Under the pieces are notes generated by a model. That model was not told the origin of the DNA. It saw nothing but the letters and a program-made list of their open reading frames with translations, and did no database searches. Source: Dichetophora obliterata (Eukaryota; Arthropoda; Insecta; Diptera; Sciomyzidae). Taken from it: a stretch of DNA of 64,000 nt. Below, in pieces: positions 1-14,100 of this stretch. The stretch lies in NCBI GenBank assembly GCA_963920525.1, contig OY986435.1:227247293-227311292 (forward strand), written 5' to 3'. The position numbers and the translations under genes are program-made. Every line of letters begins with the position of its first letter. Positions within the stretch are counted from its first letter, which is position 1.

Positions 1-1508
1 TGTAAAAATAAATAAAAACAACTTTTGTTTTGAAATAAATACCTTATTTATATAAATATTTGCAAAGAATCTTTTTCAGGGAATACAGCATGCTTTTTAA
101 AATAATAATTAATTATTAATGTATTTTAATAACTTACCAAAAAGTTTTTAACCTTTTTTTTAATTACTATTACTTTAAATTAAAATTTCAGTCATTTAAA
201 AATATATTCAAAATAAATCCAAACACAAACTGCTGCCAAATGCAAAACCACGTTGTTGAAACTAAAAACAAAAAATAACTTTTGATTGATTTACTCTCCA
301 ATTTGAAAGTTAGAGTTATTTGGAATGTTGATAAGTCATTTATAAGAACTGCGACTTAAATTGTGCTCTTTGAGTTATTTTTCTAAAGCAATTTCTAAAT
401 GTTGCAGACCTGCAATACGGCACGATATAGGGTTAAATACACACAAAACTCGGATACGAAAAAGTGTTATAATAACAAAATTACCTTAAGTTGAAAAAAT
501 TCGGAGAAGGCATGGCACTTGAAATTTATACCTAGTTTGAGCGTACACCGTTGAGCCGTTTAAATTTGTATAAAGGCCAAACAAAAAAACAAACAGAAAA
601 CTAGTTTTATTACTATAGATATAGTTACCTTGCTATAATGAAATTACAAACTTTCTTATCTTTTTTACAAGGTGGTGTCAGTTGAAAACATCAAAAGCAT
701 TTTCTGCAAAATCGCATTTTTCGAGCTATGACGGCCTTCAAATGAATGAGCAATATCCTTGATATCTCGATTAACACCGGTTACATCAGCTATTAGACAA
801 TAAGAATTCTCATTTTGGATAATTTTAGAGAAAATTTGAGAAACACATTAAAATGTTATTTAATTATATATTAACTTTTTCTCAAAATTTATACGCCAAA
901 AACTTTAACTTGCCACTTATATACTTTTACGACCACTTTTACTCTAAAACAACTAACAAAAAAAAATTAAAGTAAAGTCTTTTATTCGTACTTGTAACAT
1001 CATCTCAACACATTTTCTTTCTAAACATAACCCTCCCATGAAATATTCTAGCTACGGGTCTGATATACCCTCATTCAAATTGTTGCTTCTGTTGCTATCG
1101 TTGATGTTGTTGACATAAGAGGCCAACAGCAGGCAACGCAACTAGAACAACAATAAAAACAATAAAAAATTTTTTCTACCTGTTTTATGCGTTTATTTGT
1201 ACAAAGCTCTCTCATTCATTTATACAAATAAACGAAGCAGCTAAAAGCACGCATAAGCGGCACACGCACAAAGCTTCAGACATAGACTTAAGTACGCACC
1301 CACGCACATTCACACACACGCACACACATTCACAAGCAAACACCATCGTTTAAAACAAATACACAGAGCTTTGCACAATTACACTAACTAAATAGCTCAA
1401 CTTTAATTTCAAAATTATGTTCGCAGTGGGCGCAACCAGCTTGCGCCCACATACATTGTTTCCTTTGCTCTCACGCTCTCTCTCTAAGTTTTAACAACTG
1501 CTTCTCTA
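1..1508. other. Upstream non-coding DNA (probable intron)
   Basis: AT-rich with stops in all frames. It contains an A/C-rich cacaca stretch at about 1260-1340. I see no exon, promoter or RNA gene that I can support. Because exon A begins at a splice acceptor, this is most likely the intron upstream of the TM1 exon. Confidence 0.5.
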
Positions 1509-1926
1509 ATGGTCCAGTTAGCCTCGCATGGCACAGCAGCGCATGCAACGCAGATAAGCAGCTAGCACACAGCTAAATAAATGGTGATTATGCAAAGCAT
1601 AGTCACATGGTCAAAATAAAACAATAAAAAAGAAGAATACAATGATTTTATTTTAATAAATTAACCGCACTTGATCAAACAATTTTACAACTTCACATCT
1701 GTTTTGCCAAAATGTCAAATACATAGAAGAATACACAGATATTAAAATGAAATAGATCTTCCATGTTTATCTATGTAGTCAGAGATGCATTTCTGTTTTT
1801 ATCTGAGCATTGCCATGCGTTGCCATGTTGTGCATAATCAGATACACACAAATCCTATTAAACAGATTTCAATGTGACGCTTGTTAAGCCATGCACTGCT
1901 ATGCCATGCGAGGCTAACTGGACCAT
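1509..1926. mobile_element. Short inverted-repeat element (MITE) before exon A
   Basis: Terminal inverted repeats of about 35 bp with two mismatches. The left end starts GGTCCAGTTAGCCTCGCATG at 1511 and the exact reverse complement of that 20-mer ends at 1924. The two bases AT flank both ends, as a 2-bp duplication or part of the repeat. The interior is non-coding. It ends about 110 bp before the TM1 acceptor. The superfamily cannot be assigned. Confidence 0.8.
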
Positions 1927-2033
1927 AAGCCTTTGCCTAAGTAGATCCACACTTACTTCTTCCCACACACGACCTCACATACTCACTATCTGACTCTCAA
2001 CTTTACATTTTCTCTTTCATATTTTCTTTGCAG

Positions 2034-2191
2034 CAGCCATGACGTTTCGTTCATCCTGCCCTGGTGGCGACAAGTTCTATGGAGCATCCTTTTCGGTGGC
2101 ATGGTGATTGTGGCAACGGGTGGAAATTTAATAGTTGTTTGGATTGTACTCGCACACAAACGTATGCGCACTGTAACTAATTATTTTATAG
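2034..2191 (+). CDS. TkR99D: TkR99D exon A: end of N-terminus and TM1
   Basis: 158 bp: one trailing codon base, 52 codons, then one base (phase 1 donor). It reads [16 protein letters not shown], then TM1 with the family [10 protein letters not shown] core containing the conserved TM1 Asn, and ends [10 protein letters not shown] at intracellular loop 1. The acceptor is preceded by a pyrimidine-rich run and reads ttgcagcag, a tandem NAGNAG acceptor. Using the second AG (exon start 2037) would drop one Ser codon and keep frame. The donor is G/gtgagt at 2192. No start codon is claimed: in-frame coding enters from an upstream exon outside the window. The ATG at 2039 is out of frame. Confidence 0.94.
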
Positions 2192-5100
2192 GTGAGTGTT
2201 GAGTTCAAATAAATTGAGTTTTCTGTTGTGTTTGTTAGTATTTTATTTTCCTTGTTGCAATGTCAGCATAAAGTTTTAATTTGACATTTTTCGTGTCTGT
2301 TCCACTGGGAACAAAATTAAGGCAACTAAGTTTTCTTGGATAGGCCATATAAACCAAATGATGCTATGCACGCAGATGTTGTTAAGTAAATACTTATCAG
2401 CAGAGAAAAGCTTTGCAGTTTTAGAATTTAACATCAAGTTATTCTGAAACACATTATTGTTTAAGAAGCAGCATTTTGCAAATTCATCAAAGCTGTCAAC
2501 GAACTTTTAAGCATACACATTAGGGTGTCATTAAAAGATAAATTTTTTTCAAATTTCATTGTGCTCACTCTTTGTTTGAAACCTTATGTGGTAAAATATT
2601 TTTAAGATTTTTATTTTAAGATGTTTAGAGGTCGCTCTTTAATCAGATAAGTCTTTCAGTCATCATTTCGTTAGACAAATGTCCAAACTTTACTTTAATG
2701 TACATAAATCAGAAATTTTGCCAATAGTTTTGGTCTTTCGGATGTCATATATTTTTTAAAAAAACGCTTCATAACTTTTAAAAATTCCATCAAAATGAAA
2801 ACAAACGCAATGATGCAATTTAAAATATGGTGAATTTTTAAGCAATCTAAAAAATTCTTGATTCTAATCTTGCCGTTAAGGTTATGGGCCTATTATCATA
2901 GTCAAAATAAAGTCGACTTTAAATTTAGTACAAGCTTTTCGACAACATATTATATTGAAAAACTGTCAAAAATGCTTATACTAAATTGAAAGTCGACTTT
3001 ATTTTGACTATGATAATGGGCCATAGCTTTTAATTATTTGTAACCGTTGGTTGACTCGTTAAATCGTTGGTTGTTGTATCGATTACGAAATTGCTAAAAA
3101 TATGTGCAACGCGCAAACGTGCCCGTTTCAAACAGCTGGGGAAATGAGCATGCAAATTGTTAACCTGCTATAACAACACTGTACAAGAGGGAAAAACCCG
3201 TGGGTTGTATGGACTTTATTTAGTGTTTTAAAGGGTGCTAACACCGAATATAAAGTGATTTTCTTTGGGTCATTTAAGGTTTTCTAACTACATCGTTAGG
3301 CGGCTTAAGGACAAAGTCTAATGTCCTACTGATAATTCAAGCAATATTTTCCCTTGGAAATATGGGAGGGGAGTGCTAATCCAGGAGAGAGTTAATATGT
3401 ATGATTGACTTACTTTTCCAAGACAAACATTTTTCCCTCTAAGAACTATCCCATCCGAACCCTCCTTAGAGGGCTTTTATACAAATGTTATGATTTTCGT
3501 AAATTGAATTTATTTTTTTGTGTGTTATATCTTACCGCTCGGTTAAATGCAATTTGTGGGAGTGATTTCGTGAAATGTGACGGAAATGAGTAACAGGAAG
3601 TCGGCGAAGCGCACGCCATTTAATTTATAATACAACGAATTGCAGAGCTTCCAAAACTGTTCACACAATGCTTGTTAGCCTCGAATAGCTGCTACACAAA
3701 CCACAAACGTTTGGTTCGCACAGAAAACTGAACGAAGCCACAATTCTTTTACAATTTTATTAAACTACAGTACCTCTTCGCATGCAAATATCTTTAGTTT
3801 ATACACAAACCAAATATTTAACACATCTAAACATTCCGAACGTATGTATCTACAACTGGGATCGCCGAACGTCAAAATAAGAGATAACAAGACCAAACAG
3901 CAGTTTTTGGCAAATTCAATCTAATTTAGTTCTAATGATTTTGTTATTTGCAGAGATGGGTAAGTCCAGAGCAGAATATATGCGAGATTATCGGCAGAAA
4001 AAACGGACAAAAATTTTAAAAAAAATGAGCGAGCCTTACAGTAGTCGCCTATGATTTGTAACATCTGACACCACACCTTGTTAATAACCCTGGTTAAAAA
4101 AAAACATTTATAAGATTAAAATCAAATTTCATTTAAAATAAAAATAGAAAAAATAAGAACAAAAACCTACTCACCCTTAGCGCACGCAACTCGACTCATA
4201 TTCTTTTCTACGAGGTTAGAATGCGGCGGCTCAAATAAATATGAGTATCCTAAGTCATAAGTCGGATCGGGAAAGATCGAGATTTTTCGGTTCATAAATA
4301 CTTATGGTTGTTGTCGTCTTGCTGATAGTTATCCTACTGGCCGAAATACTCATAATCGACAAAAGCAGCCACATCAGAGCCCGAACAGAACCAAGGCGGA
4401 TGTCGGATGGCGGGCCTCTCTCGGAGAAATCCACTGAGAACACGTCTAGAATAGGAGCGGTTGTCGGATCACGGTTGCATTTCATATTGAGAATGATACA
4501 AATTATTTCGAATTATCCCTATCGGAAATTTTAAAGTGCTTTATAAAAAATCAAGTAAAAAGGTCTTCATTCAGCCTATGAATAGTGCTTTTGAAAAGTG
4601 CTTTGCTCCCGCTACAAATTCAGCTTAAAAAAAGCTGTTTGCTTTCGAGATTCTTCGTTTTTTTTCGTAATATACTCTGCTGACTAATCGTACTCTCAGC
4701 ACTAGCATCGCTTGTTGTTTTCTCATCATTATTCATCACTTGTATATGCAAAAAGCTTAATTCGTGAAAAAGTGTTGCAGCAAAATAGAGAAAAAATAAG
4801 GTTAAATCGTTTATAAAGTATTAAATTGTAATGTTTTCATAAAAAAGACAATAAAATTAGTGGCAATTGGTTTGGATATTCAAAACGTAAATGTAAAATA
4901 TTACATCGGGCAAAAATATACGCCATCGAAAATGAAGTCGCGAATGCAGGTGCGAACAAAGAAGGCGCTCTTTCCGAAGGGAGAGCAAAGCGCTTTTTTT
5001 AATCACTTTTCATAGCGACAGCAAATTTCTTCTTTCCAATGACATGACAATGTTAAATAAAGCTCTATTTAAAGCGAGAACAAAGCACTATTGTGGTTTT

Positions 5101-8100
5101 GAAAAGTGCTTTGAAAGTGGTTTCGAAGCGCTTTGTTTCCTAAAGGGATGCTTTGAATTCACATGAGTACAACACAGGCACAAAAACAGAATGTCAGATC
5201 ATAGTAAAAACTATGAAAATAACACTGAACGTACCCAATCTCAGAGTCACTCAGAGAGAGATCTGCCATCCGTCAGAGAGAAATTAGAATAGATTCTATT
5301 CTGGCGTTTTCCCGTCACGCATTTCTACGGCGATTTCATTTTTGGCGGCTGCATATATTTTCATGTATTTTGTAGCACGGCGAATTCGACAACCGACATC
5401 CGCTTTGGTTCTGTTTGGTCTCTCATTCCACAGATATGAAACAGAGCGTAGTGGAGCTCAGCAGTAAAAAGTAACTCTCATCATCAATACAGACAGCGAG
5501 CAAGAATGATAGAATACAAAGATTGCGCCGAAGACAAGAAAATGAGTACAACAAAATTGTCTTTCTGCGCATGTACGTCATAATATCAATGCTGTTTTGG
5601 AGAGCGTTCACTTTGCATGCGATTTCTACTCAGAAATGAAAATTGCATACATTTAAGTTTGTATAATTAAAATAAAAGAAGTAAGAAGCAATTTCTTGGA
5701 ATGAGAAGAAGGTAAATTAATTAAGTACTCCTTTGCAAACATTATTTTTACTATTATTTTATTACAGCCAGTAAGCAGCTTAGTCAAAAAAAAAAATTTG
5801 TCTGAGAAACCAACTTCGAGAGCATTATTTTTCGACTTGGATTTTATAAAAATGTTTATTAAGAGTTTATTTGATGTAGTTTAAACATTCCCAGATATTT
5901 TATTTCCATTAATTTACCTGTGAATTGAAAGGACAAATAAATGATAGTTCCAAGTTTTTAAATAATGAAACAAATTTTGTTAAGTTAATATATTTTTGTA
6001 TTTTTGTGCGTTTTCTACAATTTCTTGGTTTAATTTTTGTATTTATTGCAAACATCAGGTTTCTGAAAAATATTTGTTTGCTACTGTTACCACAATTAGG
6101 ACCTGCACACTTCCTTTTTTAAATTTTAAGTTAAAAACTCGCAAATATACTTCGATATATACACAATTAAATAAAACACAACCGATCGCAGTACGTTTCT
6201 CAACGAAATAAAATATTGTGACGTAATCAACTGAACAGCTGGTTGACAAACTCGATTAGCAGAAGTAACGGACCTGCGCAAAGCGTAATCTCTTATTCTA
6301 TCATTCTTGGACAGCGAGTAGGTTTTTAAATAACGCTCTTGGATCTTGACTACAAGGCGCTCATCAAATGTAGCAAGCAACCATCAATAAATTCCTCTGC
6401 GGGTTTGAACAAAAGCAAATTTTTCAAAAATGTTGACAAATATATCAACTGAAGAAATTGCCAAACTTTAAAAGCATATATAGACCAGTATAAAGCGAAT
6501 TAATAATAAGTTTTGGTTGCAAACATTTTATTGCAACCTAACTTAAGTATTTATATACTAACAAACAGATTATATGCATTAATTTCAGGAGTTGCCAATG
6601 ATTTCTTTGTGAGCTTGCGGCCGATTAAGAACAAGAGTGACGATCATTGTTGATTTTTTTATGCACAAATACATGCAAACATTTTTTGATGTTCCAATCT
6701 TGTTATCTTTGCTGTCTGTATTGATGACGAGAGTTACTCGGAAAAAGACGATGACGCAAACCAAAGATTTACCCTCTACCACAATCGTTCAACGCGCCTA
6801 AAGAAGTTTTCACTTAAAAAAATTTTTTTCGAAACTTCTTTCAATAGTGCTTCCGATTAGCTGGTGTGCGGCGAAATTTATTTTTTCGATACGGTCTAAT
6901 GTGCATTTTTGCTACTGTACAAAATGCTGCCATTTCGTAAAATCTCCACTGATATTGATCATGTTTAGCTCGTTGGAAAGACAATATCATGAGAAACATG
7001 TTGCAATATAGAACGTTGAAAAATCAAAAAGTCACTATGGAACAAATTTAAATTTTGGCCCACAGCACTATCTTATTTTGCAGAAGTTTTGGGTGAGAAC
7101 TGCTCAAAACTCAAGTGACAATTTTTTAAAAATAAAATCTCTCTTAGAAAATTTTAAAGGTAAAGATAGTGTTGCCAAAAGAAAGCTTACACAGCAATTT
7201 GGCTTTTTTCAAATAAAATTTCGCCATAATTAATCACTCAATAACAAAATAAAAAGCAAAAGCTAAATCGCTCATAACAAGTCTGAAACAAGTAGGTAGC
7301 AGGAAAAAGTCGTAAGAGCAATAAAAAGATAGCAATGTTTTAAATAGTTTTTGATTCGGATTTATCCGTATTCTAGGACTTAAAGATATTAAAATTGTAA
7401 AAAAAATATTTTTTGCTAGCAAAGATTTTTTTTGTGAGTATACTGGTAAGCTTACGCCAAACAGAATGGTCTAAACTTAAAAATTGCCCGGTTTACGGGT
7501 CATATTGCTAAAACGTAGTTGGCGAAAAAGATTTGGAAAACGATGCTGAAAGACAATTTAAGATCCAACTGTATTGGCTTTTTTGTAATAATTAATTTAC
7601 TTTGTAATTATATGTTTACTTTTGCTATACCAATGGATAAACATTTTTTACAAACGCTATAAGTGAATTAATTAAAAAAGAGGCCTTTTCAACTATAACA
7701 CTTTTTGGAAAGACATTTAACAAAATTAACAAAATTTAATAATTCCAATCATAGATTTTTTCGATTTTACTCATTTTCGAGCAAATTTCAAGCCAAGAAA
7801 GTGTATAGAGTAACCTTAATTCGATTAAATCAATTTCTAGCCACACATGAGAACTTGTCTGCGGCAATAAAAAATTTAAAAGTGAGCATTTAAATGAGAA
7901 GCATGCAAGGCGAGAAGATATCCTTGCCATTGCCAGCACCCTGTGGTTGTTGCACTAACTTGTATAAGTATGTTTCTATGAATGTGTGTGCACAACTTGC
8001 ACGTCAAGCACACATTTACATATTTATAACGTACAAAATTCAGCATGTCAAGAACTCGAGAAAACTTTTAGCGACAGAATAAAATTAATAATATTGAATT

Positions 8101-11100
8101 AAATTCTCAAGTGCTTAAGCTAGTTGCCAACTTTTATTGCTTTAGCGCAATCAAAACATTCTCTTAAAAAATATTTAATTCGATTTAACGACTTGGCGCT
8201 TTTTCAATTAAGCACAAAACAGTTGAAAAGAAAGAATTAGCTTTGAGAGAAATGTAATTGCTTTAGCGAGACAAAGTTGATGTGCAGTGTGTGAAGAATT
8301 TGCTGCTTTACTCTTGACGAGCCTATTTTGATTATACCTTTTACTCTACACAGTGAAAATTCTTTGACAAAGTTTAAGAACAATTGTTGAAATTGAGCAT
8401 TTTTTAATACTTTTTTTTTAGAACTCCAACTTTTAAGGGTCCAGTCTGGTTAGACAGACCGAAAAGTATACAATTTTCAATATTGTTTTTTGGAAAAAGT
8501 AAAAAATACATATATGGGCAATTCCCAAAATCTTTTAAAAACTATGATTTTTGTATTACCATGTTAATAACTTTCATGTGTCTTAAGCTAAGTTCAAGTT
8601 TTAAATGAGGGTCTACTTAGAATACATGGAACAAAATTTCCTCACTAATTTCAGTTTCATAAGTTACTACTGGAATCGAAAGTAAAAAAAACACTAACAA
8701 CTGAGTTGATTTACACACAGATTTTAACATTGTGAGCTATATAAAAATCGTGCACAACCAACTTTCGGTAAAATTTAAATGGTGTTTGTACGAAAATACT
8801 TAAATACAAAATATATATATTTTTATTATTGATGTGCCATGAAGCTAACGAAAGTTATAACACATTGAAGACTTGATACCACTTTTGTGGCATTTGTTAA
8901 TTTTTCGTAGTTTTTGAGATATAGAAAACGCGCGCCATAAGAAACGTAGTACAATATATTATAACAATCTGATACAGGTTACGTTAAGTTACCTCGACAT
9001 ACTGAATTTGCCAGTCTTAAGCAACGAGTGATTGGTTCGTTCATATTGTAGTTTGCTCTATGAAATGGCTCATGAAATAATCTTTGAGATCTCAGATCAC
9101 ATGAAGGTACGTGAAAGCATATTAAATCCCGTACGAACATAATGGCAAAATATTTCCGGCGATTTTCCAAGAATAGAATACCAAGAAGAAGCCTTCTCAC
9201 ATAATATTCTGGCATTTCGATATTCCAATTTAAGCGACTGATTGCAATTCTCGTAAAGCGTCGCTGAATTCTTGCGATTCTATTAGAAGCGCATCTATAG
9301 AAAGGGTCCCAGATTATGCAGCAGTATTCTAAGATAGATCTTACAAATGCAAAATATAACAATTTTAGAGAAAATGGATCACAAAGGTTAGTGTTTCTGT
9401 TTATGAAACCTAACATAGCATTAGCTTTTGCAACAATATAGTTTATATGCTTTGAGAAGATTAGTTTATTATCAAGTATAATTCCAAGATCTTTCTTTTC
9501 AGTTATTCTAGACAATGTCATTATTCCGAGTTTATATGAGTAAACTACGGGCGATAAAATTAGATTGAAAGTCAAACTTTGGCATTTAGATATATTCAGC
9601 AGCAGTAAATTGTCGCTGCACCAAACAGATAATTTGAGCAAATCTCTTTCAAGATTCAAACAATCGTTAGTGTTTTTTATAATAGAAAAAATTTTTTTTC
9701 ATCAGCATACATTAAAGACTGAGAAAATTTTATTTTTTTAGGAATGTCATTTACAAATAAAAAAAAAGAAGTGGCCCCAAGTGACTGGCCTGCGGAACTC
9801 CTGAAGAAACCGATATAGCATCTGACAGTATATTGTTAATACGAACAAATTGTGTCCGTCCTGTAAGGTATGACTCGAACCATTTTAAAAAGTTAGAGTG
9901 AAAGCCAATTAATTCGAGTTTTTCTATGAGTAACTCATGATGAACTCTATAAAAGGCTTTTGAAAAATCTGTAAATATAACATCACATTGATGTCCTTCT
10001 TCAAAACAATTCAAAAAATGTGCATGTGAAATGGGGGAAAAACTGAGAAATTGACACCTCAAAACTCATCGCCTCTGTGGTGCAGTGCGCACGAGCATCA
10101 CAAAGATTTCTGATGAAGCCTTTAGCACGGCTGAAATTGCAATAAAATCAGCTAGTGATTTTTTTACTTTTCATATCGAAAAAACTTTGTTGTTGTTGTT
10201 GTTGTTTTTTTGGAAAGATTCATTAGTACAATTAATTGTTCTAACTTTGACCTTAAGCTCAATAAACGATTTTAAACTATCAAACAACTAGAATTTGTAT
10301 TTAAAATCAAGTATGATTTAAACTATCAAACATTTAGAATTTGTATTCAAATCATATAAAATCAACATGATTCAAAAAATATTTAGAAAATATTGCTTAA
10401 TTTGTATTTGTTGACCTTCCCGTAATGGTACGGTGATATAACCTCTTTTATTAAAAAAGCAAGTCTGTTATATACTAATTTTCCAAAAAGTTTAGGGATC
10501 GTGGATATTTTACATATTGGACGATAATTAGAGACCTCCATTAGAGATACTTTATTAATTATCTCACAACACTTATCACTTTATTGTTTTATTTCATGTT
10601 AACTACTGTTTTTTTAAGTGAAAACTTCTTTAGGCACGTTGAACGATTTTGGTAGAGGGTAAATCTTTGGTTTGCGTCATTGTATTTTTCCATGTAACTC
10701 TCGTCATCAATACAGACAGCAAAGATAAGATAGAAAACTTAGAAAACATATCAATTTGTCATCACAGTCTTGAAACAGCTGTTTTAAGAACAATAGCTAA
10801 GGAAAACCAATACCAAAACGCCCATTGAGCGGTGAAACGTCAAAATAGGAAAATAAGTAGTTATTAAGATTTGTCAACTATGTTCGTTTTGATAAAAAAT
10901 GCTTGAAACTTGGCAGCATTTTAAGATCAGAAATGCTAGAATTTTGTTTTTGTTTTATGAATAAAATAGAGCCGCGCTTAAGATCAACGACCACGGGAAT
11001 GCAGCTATTGAATGTTACTGTTTTTATAAGCTTTCATTTACCTTGCTTCGTTCGTATGTATGTATGTATGTATGTCCTCAAAACTTGCAAGCCATTTTTC

Positions 11101-14100
11101 GACAACTTGTTGGTATCCGATTAAGCTGAAATTTAGCACACATATGTAAGTCCGGTGATAGTGCAATGTTATGAATTTTTTTCTGCCACACCCCCTTTTA
11201 CCGCCCACAAATCAATAAAAATGCTATATCCTAAAACTACTGGGCCGATTCAGCTGAAATATTGGCAGTAAATTTCCTTTGAGTAGAGAATAACTAAGGA
11301 CAATTTTTTACCACTCCCACTTTTCCCGCCCACAAATCCATAAAAATGCTATATCTCTAAAACTAATGGGCCGATTCAGCTGAAATTTTGGCAGTAAATT
11401 TCTTCCGAGTTGAGGATAATTAAGAAAAAATTTTTGCCAATCCCCCTTTTACTACCCACAAATCAATAAAAATTCTATATCTTCAAGACTACTAGCTCGA
11501 TTCAGCTGAAATTTTGGTAGTAAACTTTCTTGAAGTAAAAGATGGGGGTTAGAAAAAAAATTCTGCCACACCCAAATTAAAATGCGAATTTAATAACTTT
11601 TACAAACGATATCACTCTAGATATCAATCGGTGTTAAGCTTGTGATAACGTACTGATAATATGTAAGTGTAAATAATGTAAATGGTGTAAATAAAGTAAA
11701 TACTTTTAAAAAAATAATGTTTATAACGTAAGTAGTGTAAATCGTGTAAATAATGTTAATACTGTAATAAGGTTAATGGTCTAAAAAATTAAAATGCTGT
11801 TGAATTTGCTAAGTTTTGAAAATAAAAGATGTTAATAATAAACCTTTAAGACTAATAAGTAAAAAATAAATTAAAAGTAAAAAAAATTTTTAAAAAATAA
11901 CCTTTTATTTAAAAAAGACGTGAACTAAAAAGAAAAAATAAATTTAAATGACATTTGTCATAAATGTATATAGTAGGTTTATTCTGGATACAGAAGAACC
12001 CCTCTCTTGCTTACTCATCATCATAGTATAAGCGTATGTAAATTGGTAAGCTCTAAGGACTTATATATATTTAGAATTTTTCAAACACATTTATATTTGA
12101 AAGCTTGAGGCACCGATGTCCGCGATCCGTTACACAGACTTACTACACATTATCAGTGGCATTGAATATTTTAGTAAGCTTACCTGTATATAAACTGCGT
12201 TCCATTATACAGGTTTACCACAAAATATAAGTGCCTTAAGCTTTTGAATATAAATGTATTTGAAAAATTCTAAATTTATATAAGTCCTTAGAACTTACAA
12301 ATTTAGGTACGCTTATATTATGATAATGAGGAAGTAAACAAGAGAGGGGGTTCTTCTGCACCTAGAATATACCTACTATATACATATCTGACAAATGTCA
12401 CTTAAATTTAATTTTTTGTTTTTAGTTCTACTTTAAATAAAAGCTTATTTTTTGAAAATTTTTTTTACTTTTTATTAATTTTCATTGTATATGTAGAGCT
12501 AGCTGTAGGCTAAAATAAAATAAATTTAAAAATTTTGATATTTGCTTTTTGGTTGACTGGCCGTGAAGTTTCTTTTAATGCCTCCACTTGAGATCTTGCT
12601 ACCAGGCAAACAAAAAATATAGCAATCAAAGTGCTGTTTATTTTCCGCCGCCAATTCGGTTCATCCCCTCTAACGTTGCGCAACCGATGTGATACTGCTC
12701 TTCTCTGTTCTTCGTTGTAGTAGATTTGCTTGGTTATTGTTGTTGTAAATGTATTTTAGTTCAGCTACAGATCTACATATACATTGACAGAAAAATAGTA
12801 AATATCCTTCATGATTTCTTTATGAAGAAACGATTTGTCAGCGGATAAACTTATTGATGGTTGCTTGCTGCCATAATAAAATTAGACAAAGTAGTGTTAG
12901 GGCTAAATGTGTTCTCTTTCTAAGTGACCATAACTGTCAAACTCATCCATTTTGATATATTTGCCAATTCTTGCTTTCATATTGCATTCTCATTGGTTGC
13001 AGATTTTGTCAAATGTCAACTTCGTTTTGACAATTTCGGTCACCGGCTCTCCACCCTAACACTACCTTGTTTAATTTTGCCATGCTTACTGCATTTGCTG
13101 AGCGCCTGGTAGCCTGTACTTGAGCGTGTATTTGAGCGCCTGGTAGAGCGTGTACTTGAGTTTCATGACCAACATAAAAACATTTGTAGTTTTATAAATG
13201 TCGCCAGCATATTCTCTGCCTGTGTCCATGGTATAATCAGTAATAGGTAAGAGTGACATTTCGTGTTTTGACCATCGAATGTCAAGCAAAATCCGCTGAA
13301 AGCTACCAATGTGTGTGATACACGCACTGTATATTGTTTGCTTTTGTTTGAAATTCGATGGTCGCAGCTCGTGAGAAAATAAGTAGTTGTCAAGGCTACC
13401 TAGTAATAATTTTATCATGAGTGGGACTGCATCGTCCAAAATTTTTTGTTTCTTATTTCAGTTTTTTTAAAAATATAATGCAATGATTAATGACGCAAAC
13501 AGTATAAATAATGTTAATGAAATTCAATTAAGTGTATGTGAATACAACTTTTATGTATGTGTGTATTATTATGCATTTTAAGTTCATCTTAATTATTTCA
13601 ATAAGTTTAATTTATATTTTTGTTTATATTTTACTTTGTTTTTATATTAAAACCCATAATTTAAAAAAAATTAAGTAATAAAAGATGAAAATAATGTGCA
13701 CTAATGATGAACCGGATGTACGGATGAACCGAATTTGGGGCAGAAAATAAACTGCTCTTTACTTGCTGTTTTCTGTTTTCTTGTAGCAAGATCTCAAATG
13801 CAGGCATTAAAAGAGACTTCAGGACCCATCAAACAAAATATCATAAATAAAAAAAGTTAATTTTTAATTTTAGCTACAGCTCTACATATACATTGAAAGA
13901 AAAAATTAAATATCCTTTTTGAGGATTATTTTTCATTCAATAGTGCTCCCTGTATTTTATTTTTATATCAGCAATATTCAATTTAAATGTAATAAAAAAT
14001 TTTGGTGTAATTATGAAATAAAAATCTGAATGCAAAATATTTTGAAAGAAGTAATCAAAGATTGAGAGGGTGAAAATATAAAATTTTTTTCGAATAGCAG

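Larger units (their letters stand above)
8950..10590 (-). mobile_element. Broken Jockey/CR1-type LINE reverse transcriptase
   Basis: Reading right to left on the minus strand. About 10590-10390 encodes an RT start with SNYRPI and [12 protein letters not shown]. About 10060-9751 continues through [12 protein letters not shown] (the first catalytic Asp) and [12 protein letters not shown], where the usual Gly after PQ is Ala. The frame breaks in a poly-A run near 9770, and the YADD box near 9690 is damaged, reading YAD then Glu. From 9659 to 8979 comes the RT thumb and C-terminal part ([24 protein letters not shown]). The endonuclease and ORF1 are absent, so the copy is 5'-truncated. The clade is my inference from RT wording; Jockey and CR1 relatives are hard to separate by eye. 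Confidence 0.85.
5473..10735. repeat. Dispersed repeat in three copies, two inverted
   Basis: A sequence around ATCAATACAGACAGC occurs at about 5473-5500 (+), 6699-6823 (-) and 10612-10735 (+). The last two match over about 125 bp in opposite orientation, including aaagatttaccctctacc on one strand. The 6699/10735 pair flanks a 4-kb block that contains a LINE remnant. This is either a decayed transposon with long inverted ends or three separate insertions. Confidence 0.6.
12483..13905. mobile_element. Inverted-repeat element of about 1.4 kb
   Basis: The ends at 12483-12606 and 13783-13905 are inverted copies: tgtatatgtagagct and cttttaatgcct with gagatcttgctac on the left, the reverse on the right. 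A third, direct partial copy lies at about 12757-12810. It contains smaller repeats at 12888-13070 and 13207-13395. No transposase is seen. Confidence 0.7.

Noticed and set aside
13086..13439. 117-codon ORF on the minus strand
   Set aside because: Covers an inverted repeat that also occurs near 56657, so the open frame is a by-product of repeat sequence.
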